A stretch of DNA of 64,000 bases from Serpula lacrymans var. lacrymans S7.9 (Eukaryota > Basidiomycota > Agaricomycetes > Boletales > Serpulaceae), in assembly GCF_000218685.1 (NCBI RefSeq), contig NW_006763300.1, positions 703,360-767,359 on the forward strand. The letters run 5' to 3'. A program made the position numbers and the translations under genes. The notes under the pieces are model-generated. The model was not told where the DNA came from and did not search any database. It was given only the letters and a program-made list of their open reading frames with translations. Positions 23,897 to 35,459 of this stretch are shown one piece after another (position 1 is the stretch's first letter; the number at the start of each line of letters is the position of its first letter).

Positions 23897-26800
23897 AGAG
23901 GCCAGCGGTAACACATCAACCGGCTGTGCCTAAGGACAAAAGTTTCCATAATAGTTTCTCTTCTTTATCGATCAAAGACTCCTGTTCGCCGTCTACTGTA
24001 AATTATACCGATCATGAAAATGAAATTGCATTAGCCAAAGACGCAGCAGATCTAAGATCAAAAGAAAAAGAAACTAAAAAAGATGTGAACCTGAATAGGG
24101 AACGGGTTAGAAAGATCCCTAAAGAGATTACGGCGCACTCAAAAGAGGAAAGCGCAGTAACTAAAAAAGAATTCGTGAAGGAAGTGACTCAATCGGGTAG
24201 CACTTCATTGGAAACAACAGAACCACAGAAAGCAGTGACTCAATTGGGAAGCACTGATGTAACTGATGGTTCGACCAGTTCCAAAGAGGTCAGGAACACC
24301 TCTAATAAAAACCTAGACCACAAAGAAAGAAAGAGACTGACAGCAGCATGGACGCCACTCTGGGTTGCTGAAAGATTACGAGACCAAAAGGAAGACAGAT
24401 CCATTGGTATTCTCAACATCTGGACGCACCAAAAGAGAAGCAGAGAAGTCACAATAGAGACGATACAAGAGTTAAATGCATTAACGCTACACGATGCTGA
24501 AATCGCTCTATTAGAGTTACACACCCCAAAGAAATATATTAGGGGAACGCAAGGAAATCAGATGAACATTACTTGCAAACTCACAACTCTTGACACAAAC
24601 CGATCAACGACGATTGAAGCTCTCTTAGATAGTGGATGCACAGGGAGCTGTATAGACTCAATGTTCGTAAAAGAACAAGGTTACGAGACAAAGAAGATAC
24701 CGAGACCCATTCCAGTTTATAACGCTGATGGCACACTTAACAAAGATGGTGCTATCAAAGAATTTATAGAATTACGATTGAGCATAGAAGACCACGAAGA
24801 GAACATTCACTTTGCCCTAACAAGCTTAGGGAGTGGTCGCATGTTTCTTGGACATGAGTGGTTAACGAAGCACAATCCTACTATAGATTGGAAGAAGTCG
24901 GAGTTAAACTTTGATAGATGCCCGAAAGAATGCAAACGACAGGTTGACTTCCTTGATCCGGAAGAAGACCCTGACACATACTTTTCGGAAGTAGATCGCT
25001 CAGATGGGGATCAGCTGATCCAAGTGAATCTAATGAACTATGAAGATACTTCTATTGATGATCATTACTACCATATTAGGGCACAAGGCACAACAGCTCA
25101 AAGACTTGCCGAAGCCGCTGGTAAAGATCAGAAAGAAGGAGGATTCGAGAAGATAGTTCCAAAACACCTCCACGATTACAAAGACGTATTCGATAAGGAG
25201 TCATTTGATGCACTACCAGAGAGACGCCAATGGGATCACGCCATAGAACTCATCCCAGGCGACCATACTCTGGATTGCAAATGTTATCCACTGGCTTTAG
25301 GAGAACAAGAACAATTAGATGCATTCATAAAAGAAAACCTCGAATCAGGAAGAATTAGACCTTCCAAATCTCAATTTGCATCCCCGTTCTTCTTCATCAA
25401 AAAGAAAGATGGAAAACTTAGACCCGTCCAAGACTATCGGAGATTAAACGATATCACCATCAAAAATAGATATCCGTTACCCTTGATTAATGAACTTGTA
25501 GACAAGCTCAGGGGCGCGAAATACTTTACGAAGTTAGATATCAGATGGGGATACAACAATATCTGAATCAAAGATGGAGACGAACACAAAGCAGCCTTCA
25601 GAACGAATAGGGGGCTCTTTGAACCACTAGTGATGTTCTTCGGACTCACAAACTCGCCGGCGACATTTCAAACCATGATGAATGCGCTATTCAAAGATCT
25701 GATTGATGACGGAAAAGTCGTAATATACCTCGACGACATCATGATTTTCACAAAAACAATTGAAGAACACCGCGCAATGACGCGCAGAGTGTTAGATATC
25801 TTAAGGAAGAACAATCTTTACTTAAAACCAGAAAAATGCGATTTCGAAGAGACCTCAACAGAGTACTTAGGTCTTATCATTTCAGAAAATGAAATCCGCA
25901 TGGATCCGGTGAAAGTAAAAGGAATCATGGAATGGCCAGAGTGCAAATCAAAGAAAGAAGTACAGGCATTCTTAGGTTTCATGAACTTCTACAGAAGATT
26001 CATAGAAGGCTTTGGGTTGATCGCCAAGCCATTAACGAAATTGACCGGGAAAGTAGAGTTTGTGTGGGGACAGGAACAGATCGACACTTTTAACGGATTA
26101 AAAACCCGTGTCGGATCAACTCCCATACTCGCCTTACCAACTGATGACGGCCAATTTAAGATAGAAGCTGATAGCAGCGATTATGCTATGGGGGCGGTTC
26201 TTTCACAAATGCAAGACGGGAAATGGAAACCGATTGCATATCTCTCAAAAGCGTTAAACCCTACAGAACGCAATTATGAGATTTACGATAAAGAACTTCT
26301 CGCTATAATGACTGCGTTAGAAGAATGGAGGCATTATCTCGTTGATGCTAAAGAGGTGTTTGAGATCTGGACAGACCACCAGAATCTTCTCTACTACAAA
26401 CAACCTCAAAAGCTCAACAGAAGACAAGCTAGATGGGTCATGGAATTGAGCAATTACCACTTTACGCTCCATCATATTCCAGGTACCAAACACATCAAAG
26501 CAGACCTTCTCTCGAGACGAGCAGATCATGAAAGGGGGGTGGATGACAACGAAGACGTAATTGTTCTAAAAGCAGAACACTTCAGAATGATGATTTCACA
26601 CACAGAAAGACAACGCATGGCAGAGCAATCAGCCAATGCAGTGGAATTATACAAATGGATCTGTAAAAGAATGATGAACATAGACGAAGTAGCGCGGAAG
26701 ATGATAGAGAAAGGGGAAGACAGAGAAAAAGGCATATGGATGGAAGATGAGATGTTGATATTCAAAGGAAGGATCTATATTCCCAAAGACGGGAAATTAC

Positions 26801-28302
26801 GAGAACACATCATAAAAGAAAACCATGACTCTACTGTAGCAGGACACCCCGGACAGTATAAAACCAAGGAATTGGTAACTAGATGGTATTGGTGGCCGTA
26901 CATGGACAGAGACATCCGAAAGTACGTAGAAGGCTGTGAAACGTGTCAACGCACAAAGATTAATCATCAAAAGAAAGCGGCACCGTTACACCCGAATGAA
27001 ATCCCAACTAGACCATGGGAAATCATTACCACAGACCTGATCGGACCATTACCGGAATCTCTCGGTTACAACATGATACTCGTGGTAGTAGATCGATTCT
27101 CGAAGATGATCAAAGTCATGCCGACTTATGATAAAGTGACGTCAGAAGGAGTAGCCAGATTATTTAGAGACAACGTCTTTAGAAATCACGGCATACCAGA
27201 GAAGATCATTTCAGATAGAGGACCGCAATACGTCTCTAACTTCATGAAAGATCTCTATAAGCTCCTCGGGATAAAAGGAAATCCCTCGACCGCTTATCAT
27301 CCTCAGACAGACGGACAAACAGAACGAATAAACCAAGAGATAGAACAGTATCTCAGAATATTCGTCAATCACAAACAAACAGACTGGGCCGAATGGTTAC
27401 CACTAGTGGAATTTTCTTATAACAATAAGTCACACTCTGCAACTGGCTACAGCCCTTTCTTTTTAAATTCAGGACAACATCCGAAAGTCGCAAAAGGAAT
27501 TAGAAGTACGGTAAAGACAGAGAGTGCGGAGGAGTTTGTGAAGAGGATGGAGGAAACAAGGAAGGAAGCAGAAAAATCGCTGGTAAAAGCAGCAGAAAAT
27601 ATGAAAAAACAATATGACAAAGGAAAGAGAGAGGCTGTTGCATACAAAGAAGGAGACAAAGTATATGTTGAAGCGGAACATATAACCACCGATAGACCCG
27701 CAAAGAAACTCGACGATAAAAGACACGGACCTTTCCCCATTGAAAAGAAAATAGGCGAAGGAGCCTATAAATTAAAACTTCCTGGACAATGGAAAAACAT
27801 ACACCCGGTCTTTAACGAAAAGTTACTTACACCCTTCAAAGAACCAGAGTTCGAAACTCAAAAGAAACCAAAAACCGCACCACCGGTGATAGTGGAAGGA
27901 ATCAAAGAATACGAAGTAGAAGAGGTTCTAGACTCACGATTGAAACGTGGGAAACTAGAATATTTGGTACATTGGAAAGACTTTCCGAAAGAGGATCGCA
28001 CGTGGGAACCCGAATCCAACCTAACACACTCACCAAAACTCGTAAAACAGTTTCATGACAAAAACCCCAGTGCACCCCGAAGGATAGAATTTACTTTAAA
28101 CTATCAACCATTCAAAAACCTCACAATTCCAACTCGTATTCGAAAATCCTTATATAACTGGGAAACCGGAAAGCTAGACTCTCACTTTCGGGACGAAAGT
28201 CCTAAGGAGGGGGTAATGTCACGATCGTACCCATGTGACTCATCTTTTTTATCTAATCGTGAGATAGAGACTATTATCTCACCTAATCTAATCTCTCTTT
28301 GA
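23893..28302 (+). CDS. Retrotransposon pol: protease, RT, RNase H, integrase, chromodomain (one internal TGA)
   Basis: Pol is in frame 1 from the frameshift site and reads open except for a TGA at 25564-25566. Order: a Lys/Glu-rich linker; an aspartic protease (LLDSGCTGS near 24623-24650); RT with KLRPVQDYRRLN, LDIRWGYNNI and YLDD at 25726-25737; RNase H (EADSSDYAMGAVLS, TDHQNL); integrase zinc finger (H-x-x-x-x-H, CETCQRTK near 26940), then DDE core (TTDLIGPL, SDRGPQYVS); a GPY-type region; and a chromodomain (EVEEVLDSRLKRGKLEYLVH then WKDFPKEDRTWEPESNL, about 27905-28075). The TGA falls in RT where homologues usually have Trp before I-K. The last 28 codons run into the 3' LTR, ending TAA at 28300-28302. 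A truncated or readthrough product is expected from this copy. Confidence 0.88.
28184..28213 (+). promoter_or_regulatory. Polypurine tract with adjacent small hairpin
   Basis: AAGGAGGGGG at 28204-28213 lies three bases before the 3' LTR and fits the plus-strand primer. Directly upstream, ACTTTCG and CGAAAGT (28184-28190, 28194-28200) form a 7-bp hairpin with a GGA loop. Confidence 0.7.
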
Positions 28303-28558
28303 TCTTATCTTATCTAGTAATCACGTGACACATTAGTAATACTCATTACCGATCAGCCTCACGCATTACACATGTTACTTACCAATACGCTACGTCATAC
28401 CTCACCGTAGCCTCATGCCTTCTTCTATATAACTAGCACGATATCCATGTACATACCCCAGTTGTAGATTTACTCTTATACTTGCTTGTCGAACACTTGT
28501 TGTGCGATTTAAGTCCTACGCTGCTCGGGTTACCGGCATAACAGCTAGGGTCTTTACA
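28217..28558 (+). repeat. 3' LTR of the retrotransposon
   Basis: 342 bp and identical to the 5' LTR on base-by-base reading. It encodes the last ~28 codons of the pol frame. Confidence 0.95.
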
Positions 28559-29110
28559 GGTAAATCCAGAAGACAATGAGTAGTGTGTGGTTCATCATGG
28601 ATTGAGGTGAAAGTTTGGCCAGTGTCTTGTCTTTGTGGACAACACTGGGACCCCCAAATCATCAACTGCAACCTTTCTGTTGGTTTCACTGGCTGGATCC
28701 TCCATTCAATGGAGATGTAGTACTCACCGCCCATCCATTGATACCCTCCCTTCTTCAAGCTCTGATCCAGTGCCAGCCTTCCACAATGGCAGGCCTCCCC
28801 ACCACGCACACACACTGCATCTCCCCATCACCTCCCCTGCCCTTCTCCAGATGCACTGTCCCCAAAAGGTTCCAGGACGTAATGTGGTCCGACTGCATCC
28901 TGAAAATGTTGATATACAACCCATTCACATCTTTTCAAAGTGCCCTCGTTGGAAGCCAAGCCGCCGATGCCCACACCTCTTAATGGCCATCACGTTGCCG
29001 CGCCCCGTTGACATGTTTCCTCTAGTCATAAGCGGCATTTCTGACGACATGTACAAAGAAGAAGAAGAAGAAGATGAAGAAATCAGTAATCCTTTGCCGT
29101 CTAGTAGGTT
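28559..29110 (-). pseudogene. Possible transposon-related or unknown coding relic interrupted by the LTR element
   Basis: On the minus strand two protein-like stretches occur. One is RCEWVVYQHFQDAVGPHYVL at about 28860-28930. The other is KKGGYQWMGGEYYISIEWRI continuing to EPHTTHCLLDL (about 28565-28765). Removing the LTR element and one duplication copy lets the second frame continue ~13 codons into the left flank to a stop near 21610. The element may therefore have landed in the 3' end of an older ORF. A 161-codon plus-strand frame (28635-29120) overlaps this and ends in an acidic GAA-repeat tail. I cannot decide between them and recognise neither family. Confidence 0.25.
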
Positions 29111-30197
29111 CTTAAGTTGAAAGAGCCAATGTGTGAGGCATGACTGGGAAGTTTATCTCAAGTGCTCGTGCCAGCCCATTCAAGATGCGTCGCAATGCGC
29201 TTAGGGAATGGTGAGAAAAGTGGCTTCCAAAGCCAGTCGGTCGCACAAAACAATTTTTTTTACTTTTGACCCAGTTTGGCCACAGTTGGCAAACCGCCCA
29301 CTGGAAACAGTTGGGCAGTCCCAGTTTTAGGATCCTCAGGTCTCCCAGATCTCGAAAAAAACGCCAGCCGGTACGGGCCATGTCTCACATGGCCTGCCAG
29401 TGAAACCCGCATCAAAGATGCGACACGTTCGCCACCCGCCTCCGTCCCTCTTGACTTCCGAAGGGGGGGGGTGGGGATCACCTTTCCAGTCAAACCCATG
29501 TTCCAGACTATGGGAATATCAGAAAAAGCCCAGCCTCCGCATAGTTGCCGAACCCCCCCAGCGCCTATCCTCGCTCTTGCCCCCCCCCCCCCCCCTTTCC
29601 GTATGTTCCCAACAGGTCCCTAGCGCGCGGGGAGTATGCCATCACCCCACAGCGCAGGTTCAAGCCAGCGCATTGCCATTCAAGCCAGCGACACGTCCGC
29701 CATCGCCGTTCGTCACACACACACACACGTCCATACACACGCAACACAGTTTTTGATGGGGGGGAATGCCATCGAATTTGCCTTTGTTCCGGTCAGGTCA
29801 AATTGGCAGTCGGTTTATTGGCAGAGATTTGATCTGAGAGAGATTTGGGTATTTTTTGGTATACCTCGAGAACGACCCTTCTTTGGGCACAAAACTCGCC
29901 ACTTTTATCGCCACCTTCGTTGTAGGCTCAGTTTTTGGCTCTGAACTTTGTAATCTAATCATACCGTTTGAACTTGCAATAAACTTTGGTTTGAGGACTC
30001 AACGAGCTCATCTCGCCCATAGTTCGGTGGGAAAGGCAACAACGTCTGTATTTCATGAAAAGCTAACCAAGAAAGAGCAAAACAAATCGAGCGATAGCAC
30101 TAATACATGTACAGGAGAGAGCATAGGGTTCCAGGGATCACAATTGGAACTTGTAAAGAATGAATTGAAAAAAAAAAATTGAAACACGCGCATTTTT
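29111..30197. other. Gene-poor DNA with homopolymer tracts
   Basis: I see no convincing gene. The stretch contains a nine-G run near 29464, a 16-C run at 29580-29595, a CA repeat near 29715-29745 and A-rich sequence at 30165-30180. The right end should hold the 3' end of the Zn2Cys6 gene. Confidence 0.4.
29580..29595. repeat. Poly-C tract (16 nt)
   Basis: An uninterrupted run of 16 C, which could also contain a length error from sequencing. Confidence 0.8.
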
Positions 30198-31078
30198 CTA
30201 CTTGTCCTCGCCGTGTTCGCCATGCCTTCCGTCAGCTCTATACCCATTTCCACTATCACTCGAACCACCGGCGGAAGGCGGCTTGGCGTACATCGGGGGC
30301 GGGTACGTCGCATAGTGGGGGGGAGGGACGGACATCTGCCCATCAGGACGATGAGACATCATGTAGGGCGGGTAGGGCTGCGCGTAGGGAAGAAAGGTGG
30401 CGGGGTAGAACTGGGGATGGGGGTATCCCTGGTTGTCGTGACCCTCCTGGCCGGGATGACTCGCCATTTGCATGGGAGCGATGTAGAACTGGGGGTAGAA
30501 GGGGGTGCCATCGCCCGGTTTGGGGGTGGGAGGGGCCTGGAACTGGGGGTAGAAGCCGGGAGGATAACCCACCGGGTTCATGTAGGGCGCCATCGGGGGG
30601 GAGGCAGAGGGAGGAGGGACCCCCTGTGGAAGAGGAATGCCCTGCTGTATAGGCACGTCGAGTTGTTCGACGTTGTTGCCTGCGCGATCTCGATAAGGAT
30701 TAGGAAGGCAAGGTGGTGAGAGAGGAAACACACACCTTTTCCATCGCGCTTCTTGTAGGGACCTCTCTTGATACCCTTCTTCCGTTCCTTTCTCTGAGAG
30801 TCGACGCACTCCTCTGCGATGCCGTACTTGACACATCTGAGACAGGGACGGGCGTCGTCACACTTTTTGCAGGCCTTCTGGCAGTTTGTGCAGGCGTTCT
30901 TGACCTGCCTGCGCTTTGAACGAAGAGGCTGGGCAGGAACGAGGCCGGGCGGGAAGGGATACATGTGCATGGGCATGCCGGAGTAACCGACGGGATGGAT
31001 GGTCATCTGGGGCTGCAGGGAGTCTGAAGAGTCATGGGGCTCGTCGGCGTCTGGGGTTGTGCGACCGGCGGTAGACAT
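30198..31078 (-). CDS. Zn2Cys6 fungal transcription factor
   Basis: A DNA-binding regulator of the fungal binuclear-cluster class. Two exons: 31078 to about 30738, then an intron (GTGTGTG...GCGCAG), then about 30679-30198, ending GEDK. The start gives MSTAGRTTPDADEPHDSSDS. The binuclear cluster is at about residues 60-90: ACTNCQKACKKCDDARPCLR, then CVKYGIAEEC. A basic linker follows (RKERKKGIKRGPYKKRDGK). The second exon is strongly Pro/Tyr/Gln-rich, with repeats such as YPPGFYPQF and FYPQFYIAP, a likely activation or condensate-forming domain. The spacing C-x2-C-x6-C-x5-C-x2-C-x8-C fits the class. No middle homology domain is present, so the protein is short (about 270 residues). Target genes cannot be inferred. 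Confidence 0.88.
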
Positions 31079-31905
31079 GGCTTGGAAGGAGGAGAGTGGA
31101 TGTGGACGATAGTGGGAGATAGGCCGAGAGGAAAGGGCAGGAAAGGGCTAGCTGGATAAGGTGAGGGTTTTAGAGGAAGGACAGGGTGCTGTCAGGGTTC
31201 ACGTGGTGGGAAGCGAAGTAGAGGTGGGAGTGGAGAGGAGAGGAGGAGAGGATGAGGAGGAGGAGGTGTGGAACGGGGAGGAGGATGGATCTGGCATGGC
31301 AAGAAAAGGGACATGAGCAGCATTCGCGGGAATTGATGTGAAAAGGGAGATTACCAGAATTCGCTGAGCTGCGGACTGTCGGTGGTGGATTGAGGTCGGG
31401 GACTGCAGTTGGACAGTCGTCACGAACGCTGAGTTGCAAGTTTTATTCCGTTTTATATGCGGAACCAAGAACCGCGCATGTCTATAAACGGTCCCACTTT
31501 CGCGCCAATTCAGTGCGGAGTGATGTTTGGTGATGTTTGGTGCAATGAGTCGATGCTGAGCTCGCTGTCTTTGCCGACCTCCGACTTGCTCCTTTCCAAC
31601 GCCGCGAGGTCCTCCGAGGATCTCCACTCCTCTCACGGGCGCGGAGTTCACCATCGCCCCTCAGTGTCCCTTACTCCGCGACTCCCCCTCCATCGCGGCC
31701 ACCAATCTTGCCCTCCAACTCCCGCGAACTCAACCCCCCTGACTAATTGGCTTCGATTCACTTGCACACCACAAATTCCCATTACATGTATTGTCAGTCT
31801 GTTTTCGGCCACCATGTCCATTGACTACTGCCTATCGTAATCCTATACATAGACTGGGCGTCATCCGAGCAAGATGCAACAACCACAGCAGATCGAAACA
31901 GCATC
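31079..31905. promoter_or_regulatory. Intergenic region upstream of the Zn2Cys6 gene
   Basis: The 827 bp hold the promoter of the Zn2Cys6 gene and, at the right, the 3' end of the histidine phosphatase gene. Purine-rich GGAGAGG stretches occur at 31215-31290. A duplicated 'gtgatgtttg' occurs at about 31519-31540. I see no gene. Confidence 0.35.
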
Positions 31906-34527
31906 CTATTCTTCCATCACCGGAGGCTCGCCCGTGGTTGTCTCCCACGCAGGTCCAGCAGGAACATCCCACTCGCCAGAACACGCGTACGCCCAGCCTT
32001 TCGTCCTAATCGTCTCTTTTTGCGCCTCCACAAAGGTGCTCACCGCGCACATCCCGTCTTTCTGCTTCGAACACGCTCCAACTCCCGTAAGCGGTACAAC
32101 ACCGTCATTAATGATAACACGTATCTGTCGCTCGGGTTTAGAATCACAACAAAGAACTACGCGATAAGGTAATTAGGGTTTCCATTGACAGCCGAAATCA
32201 GAAGGATAAAAAAACGCATTGAACGCACGTTGAAACTGGATGTTGGTGGCGAAAGGTGCCAGTTCCGATGACCGGAACGTGCGCCTCGAGGGTATATGAC
32301 TGGAAGGTAGAGGCCCGGTCTTTGCAAAGGATGACAAGTTCAACGCGGTTATGACTATCAAGCAACGTAAATTAGTGCTCCTTGTTCACTACATATGGCG
32401 GGACTTGCCATTCAAAATGACAGTCTCGTGCGTTGCATCAACGTAGAGGCTATTTCCCAGTGGGAATTGGACGGGGTTATGCATGGTGGCATTTGTAGAC
32501 GAATTATGTGTTTCCAAAGGCGTCTCTGTTAGCCTCGATACAAGTTCTTGTACGTACCCGACACCTTGAGCTTTGGCAACTGGTGACCCAAAAGCGACAC
32601 CGTACCTGTATCACACACATGTCAGCCAGACTCCAGGCCGGGAACGATTTCATCATTCATACCAAAACTTCAAATCAGCACTGGCAAGTGATAACGTCAA
32701 TGTCACGCCGAATTCTGGAAGCACGGCAACTCACGCATAATCAAAGCCTTCCCATTCCTTCTCAGTAAAGAGCTCACAGAACTTGGAATAACCGAGAACG
32801 ACAGTCTATTATTGACCGTGTATTGGTATAGATTGCCTGGATATTGTATCTGTAACTCACCTCATACGCACACGATTCTTGCATAGCGTACACATCGTTT
32901 ACTGTGAGCGTGTACCCATGCAAGTGTCTCTGGAGACGGTGTACAGCATCCTTCAGATATCTGTCCGTCCAGGCTTGAACATAGCTTGATCCACGATATC
33001 CTTTCGATGGCACATTGTTGTTCGCACAACTAGGTAGTCACGTTAACTCAATACAATCTCGATGATAAGATGGACCCACGTTTCGAACGGAGCCAGTGTA
33101 TTATTGAACTAAAGAATGTAAGTAAACATCGATCTAGCTCGATGTAAAATGCGACGCACCTGGGGAGCTTCGATGGTCACTACTTGTTGATATTGGCCGT
33201 CATACGGAAAGCCGAAGAAGCCGAGAGCGAAGTTCTGCGCAGACGCCAGCATACGTGTTCTACAAAAGAAGAAAAACTATTAGGCAAAGAAGTCATCATA
33301 TGGATATACATGTGACATACTGAGATGTTGTGCGGAAGACGGGAATGGTATTTGATTCTGTGAAATTCTGCAAGGGGATAGGGCCATGAGCGGTGATAAA
33401 GCACTACTTGAAATAACATCATACATTCAGCAAGAAGCCATACTTCATGCGCATCGATACACCGAGGTCAACTGATAAGAGAATTCCGTCAGTTGTGATC
33501 CTTACATATGGCCAAGATAAATTACACAATTGCGCTCTTCCGTATGCCGAAAGGCCTGGAAGGGGAAAATACATTGATATGGTGAGCAATATATATATAA
33601 TCCAAACCAAAGATTTAGCGTTACCTTCCTGGCCGAGCTTGTAAGTCCTTCAAGGGGAACTCAGTGAGTTTATTTATGGTGTGTAACGCATAATTTACCA
33701 TTCATTTAGGAACGAAAGTGGGCCTGTTGCTTTTAGGCTGGTAGCATTAGCGTGTAAACGAAACGCCAAACCACCAGGGCCAGATCCCGGTTCTATAAGA
33801 GAAAAACAGGTCGATGGTCAAGCGCAACCTTACGTTACTAAAAACATACAATCTCACTATAATCAGCTGGATTGCGAGCCCCGTGTCGATGCAAAAGGTG
33901 CAAACCCGTGATTCGACAGCTTTCCGGCGCCTCAGGCCCCGAGTCAACACCAAAATGACCCCGCTCAATGCTGTACCAAGGTGAGAGACTGCCCCAGGAT
34001 TGAAACATGTCAAAGTGCTTTTTAGCGCCTGGGAAAGGGCCCTTGGCCTTGGGGAGACGAGAAGGCACTGCGAGCTGAGGTGCACCCGTGTGGATGGGCA
34101 CTGAAGGTGCGGTAGCGACTAGACCGGGTTCGGCCCCTGGACGCGTCGCTCCAGCATATCCTACATCTGTAGGGAAGATATCAGGGAATGCGTTCGTAGG
34201 CGACGCGGGTGGATATTGGTGCCACTCTGGCGATCCGACATCGCCAGAGGCGAGTGCGTGGATGGTATTATCGTGACTTATACTGAAGCACATAGGATGC
34301 CATAGGTAGATCTGAGCGACCACGGCCAAGGTCAGGCCAACTCCTGCGAAGAAAGCACATCCCAAACGGAGGATTGGCCGAGTTTTGCATGATGGCAAGG
34401 TGTTTGAATGATGTTCTTGGTGTGGAAGGACACCGGCAAAGATGAGATCAGCTTCAAGCTGTTGTGCACGTAGGTTCCCATCGAGGAAGGGCCTTTCGGA
34501 TTTGGCGTACAGATCTTTGGAGGACAT
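31906..34527 (-). CDS. Membrane-anchored histidine acid phosphatase (phytase/MINPP-like clan)
   Basis: A phosphomonoesterase of histidine phosphatase branch 2. The start at 34527 (MSSKDLYAKSERPFLDGNLR) gives a ~55-residue cytosolic N-terminus, then one transmembrane segment (LGCAFFAGVGLTLAVVAQIY), so a type II membrane protein is inferred. A Pro-rich stalk follows. The catalytic motif reads LHLLHRHGARNPADY (about 33865-33895). The C-terminal motif reads LYVDATHETVILN, with HE at about 32425-32430 where acid phosphatases and phytases usually have HD. The last exon, read through the intron at 32175-32234, gives ERQIRVIINDGVVPLTG and a C-x4-9-C pair, ending PVMEE with TAG at 31906-31908. About ten introns. 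Substrate is unknown; phytate or other organic phosphates are possible. Confidence 0.82.
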
Positions 34528-35459
34528 TTCACTTTCGTGGTAGCAGATCTTGGGGTGGGAAACGAGGCTTAGTTATATGAGTGTGCGCCTTAAATGTTAT
34601 TTTCCGAGTAGGGGTTACTCGTTTCCTTTTCGCGCCCGAAGGTTATAACGTACGCTTTCGAACAGGCGGGGAGCGCTTGCTGAACCGAGCGTGCAGAAAG
34701 ATATGTTCCCTGAGGAGCAGGTATACAGATAGAGTTGATCCACCACCGAATCAGTAAAGAAAGGCATTTCCATTCAATGATCAAGTTTGCAGCGGTATTA
34801 CTGTAACCTAAATCTGAGCATACATGCTATCGACGAGTTTAACGATCAATGTCAAAGGATATACGTGCTTTGCATCAAGCCAACTCAACGTCTAGGGGAA
34901 GCCTGAGCTGCTTTTCGCTTCCACGAAGCCGGAAGCACATTGAGGATCATTTTGAAGCGCATATATGCCTAATCCATACAAAGGAAAGAGAGATTTTACT
35001 GCACTCGTTCGGTATGATGGATGATGGTCTGGAAGTGATATGGTTAGACTCAGCGGGTGGTGTTTACCCGTTGCCACCAACCCAAACAAGCGTAAGCACG
35101 TACATTCTCCCACGAGTGCATTCGCTGTTCCGCCGTCGCAGACCCGATTGAGACGAGCGCTGAAGACAAGCAGCTGTGTTCTGCCCACTTTCCCTTTGCT
35201 TGTCGTTGTTGCCGTCGTCGTCGTCGCTGTCGTCGCTGCCGTTGCAGCTGTCGGCCACATTGTTGCTCTCGTCGCTGTCATCCTCGTTCTTACCAACGCA
35301 AAACTGAAGTCGATCTCAGCAACATCGCCACTCCAAACAATTTAACAGAAGCCTGCAAATCACCTTTTTTGCTATTTTTCTTTTCTTTCTCCCCCTCTTT
35401 TTTTCATCTACGGCTTTCCTTTCCTTACGTCTTTCATTCGCTCCTTGTTACGTTGTCTA
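34528..35459. promoter_or_regulatory. Divergent intergenic region, histidine phosphatase / DYRK kinase
   Basis: The 932 bp separate divergent start codons. A GTC-rich trinucleotide repeat (gtcgtcgtcgtcgctgtcg and variants) lies at 35198-35250. A long pyrimidine tract at 35366-35412 precedes the DYRK start, a common fungal core-promoter feature. Open frames over the GTC repeat are low-complexity and were not called. Confidence 0.45.

Larger units (their letters stand above)
21662..28563 (+). mobile_element. Complete Ty3/gypsy chromovirus-type LTR retrotransposon with imperfect target duplication
   Basis: The element proper spans 21667-28558 (6892 bp). It is bounded by two 342-bp LTRs that begin TG and end CA and show no difference on base-by-base reading. 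Flanking 5-mers are GGCAA (21662-21666) and GGTAA (28559-28563), a target-site duplication with one C/T mismatch. Internal order is self-priming-type PBS, a small membrane-protein ORF, gag, a -1 frameshift signal, protease, reverse transcriptase, RNase H, integrase, chromodomain and polypurine tract. The domain order and terminal chromodomain place it in the chromoviruses. Identical LTRs imply a recent insertion, yet gag and RT each carry one TGA stop, so this copy is unlikely to be autonomous unless the stops are bypassed. Confidence 0.95.

Noticed and set aside
28635..29120. 161-codon plus-strand open frame with an acidic tail
   Set aside because: It has low-complexity composition and no domain, and overlaps equally protein-like minus-strand segments. 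It is not strong enough to call as a gene.
31874..32167. Plus-strand 97-codon open frame
   Set aside because: It is antisense to the well-supported last exon of the histidine phosphatase gene (ERQIRVIINDGVVPLTG).
30198..34527. Possible biosynthetic cluster (Zn2Cys6 regulator, phosphatase, later BAHD acyltransferase)
   Set aside because: No backbone synthase, P450 or transporter is nearby, and housekeeping genes are interspersed.
34892..35345. Open frames rich in Val/Ala (plus) or Thr/Asp (minus)
   Set aside because: They are produced by the GTC/GAC trinucleotide repeat and have no conserved content.
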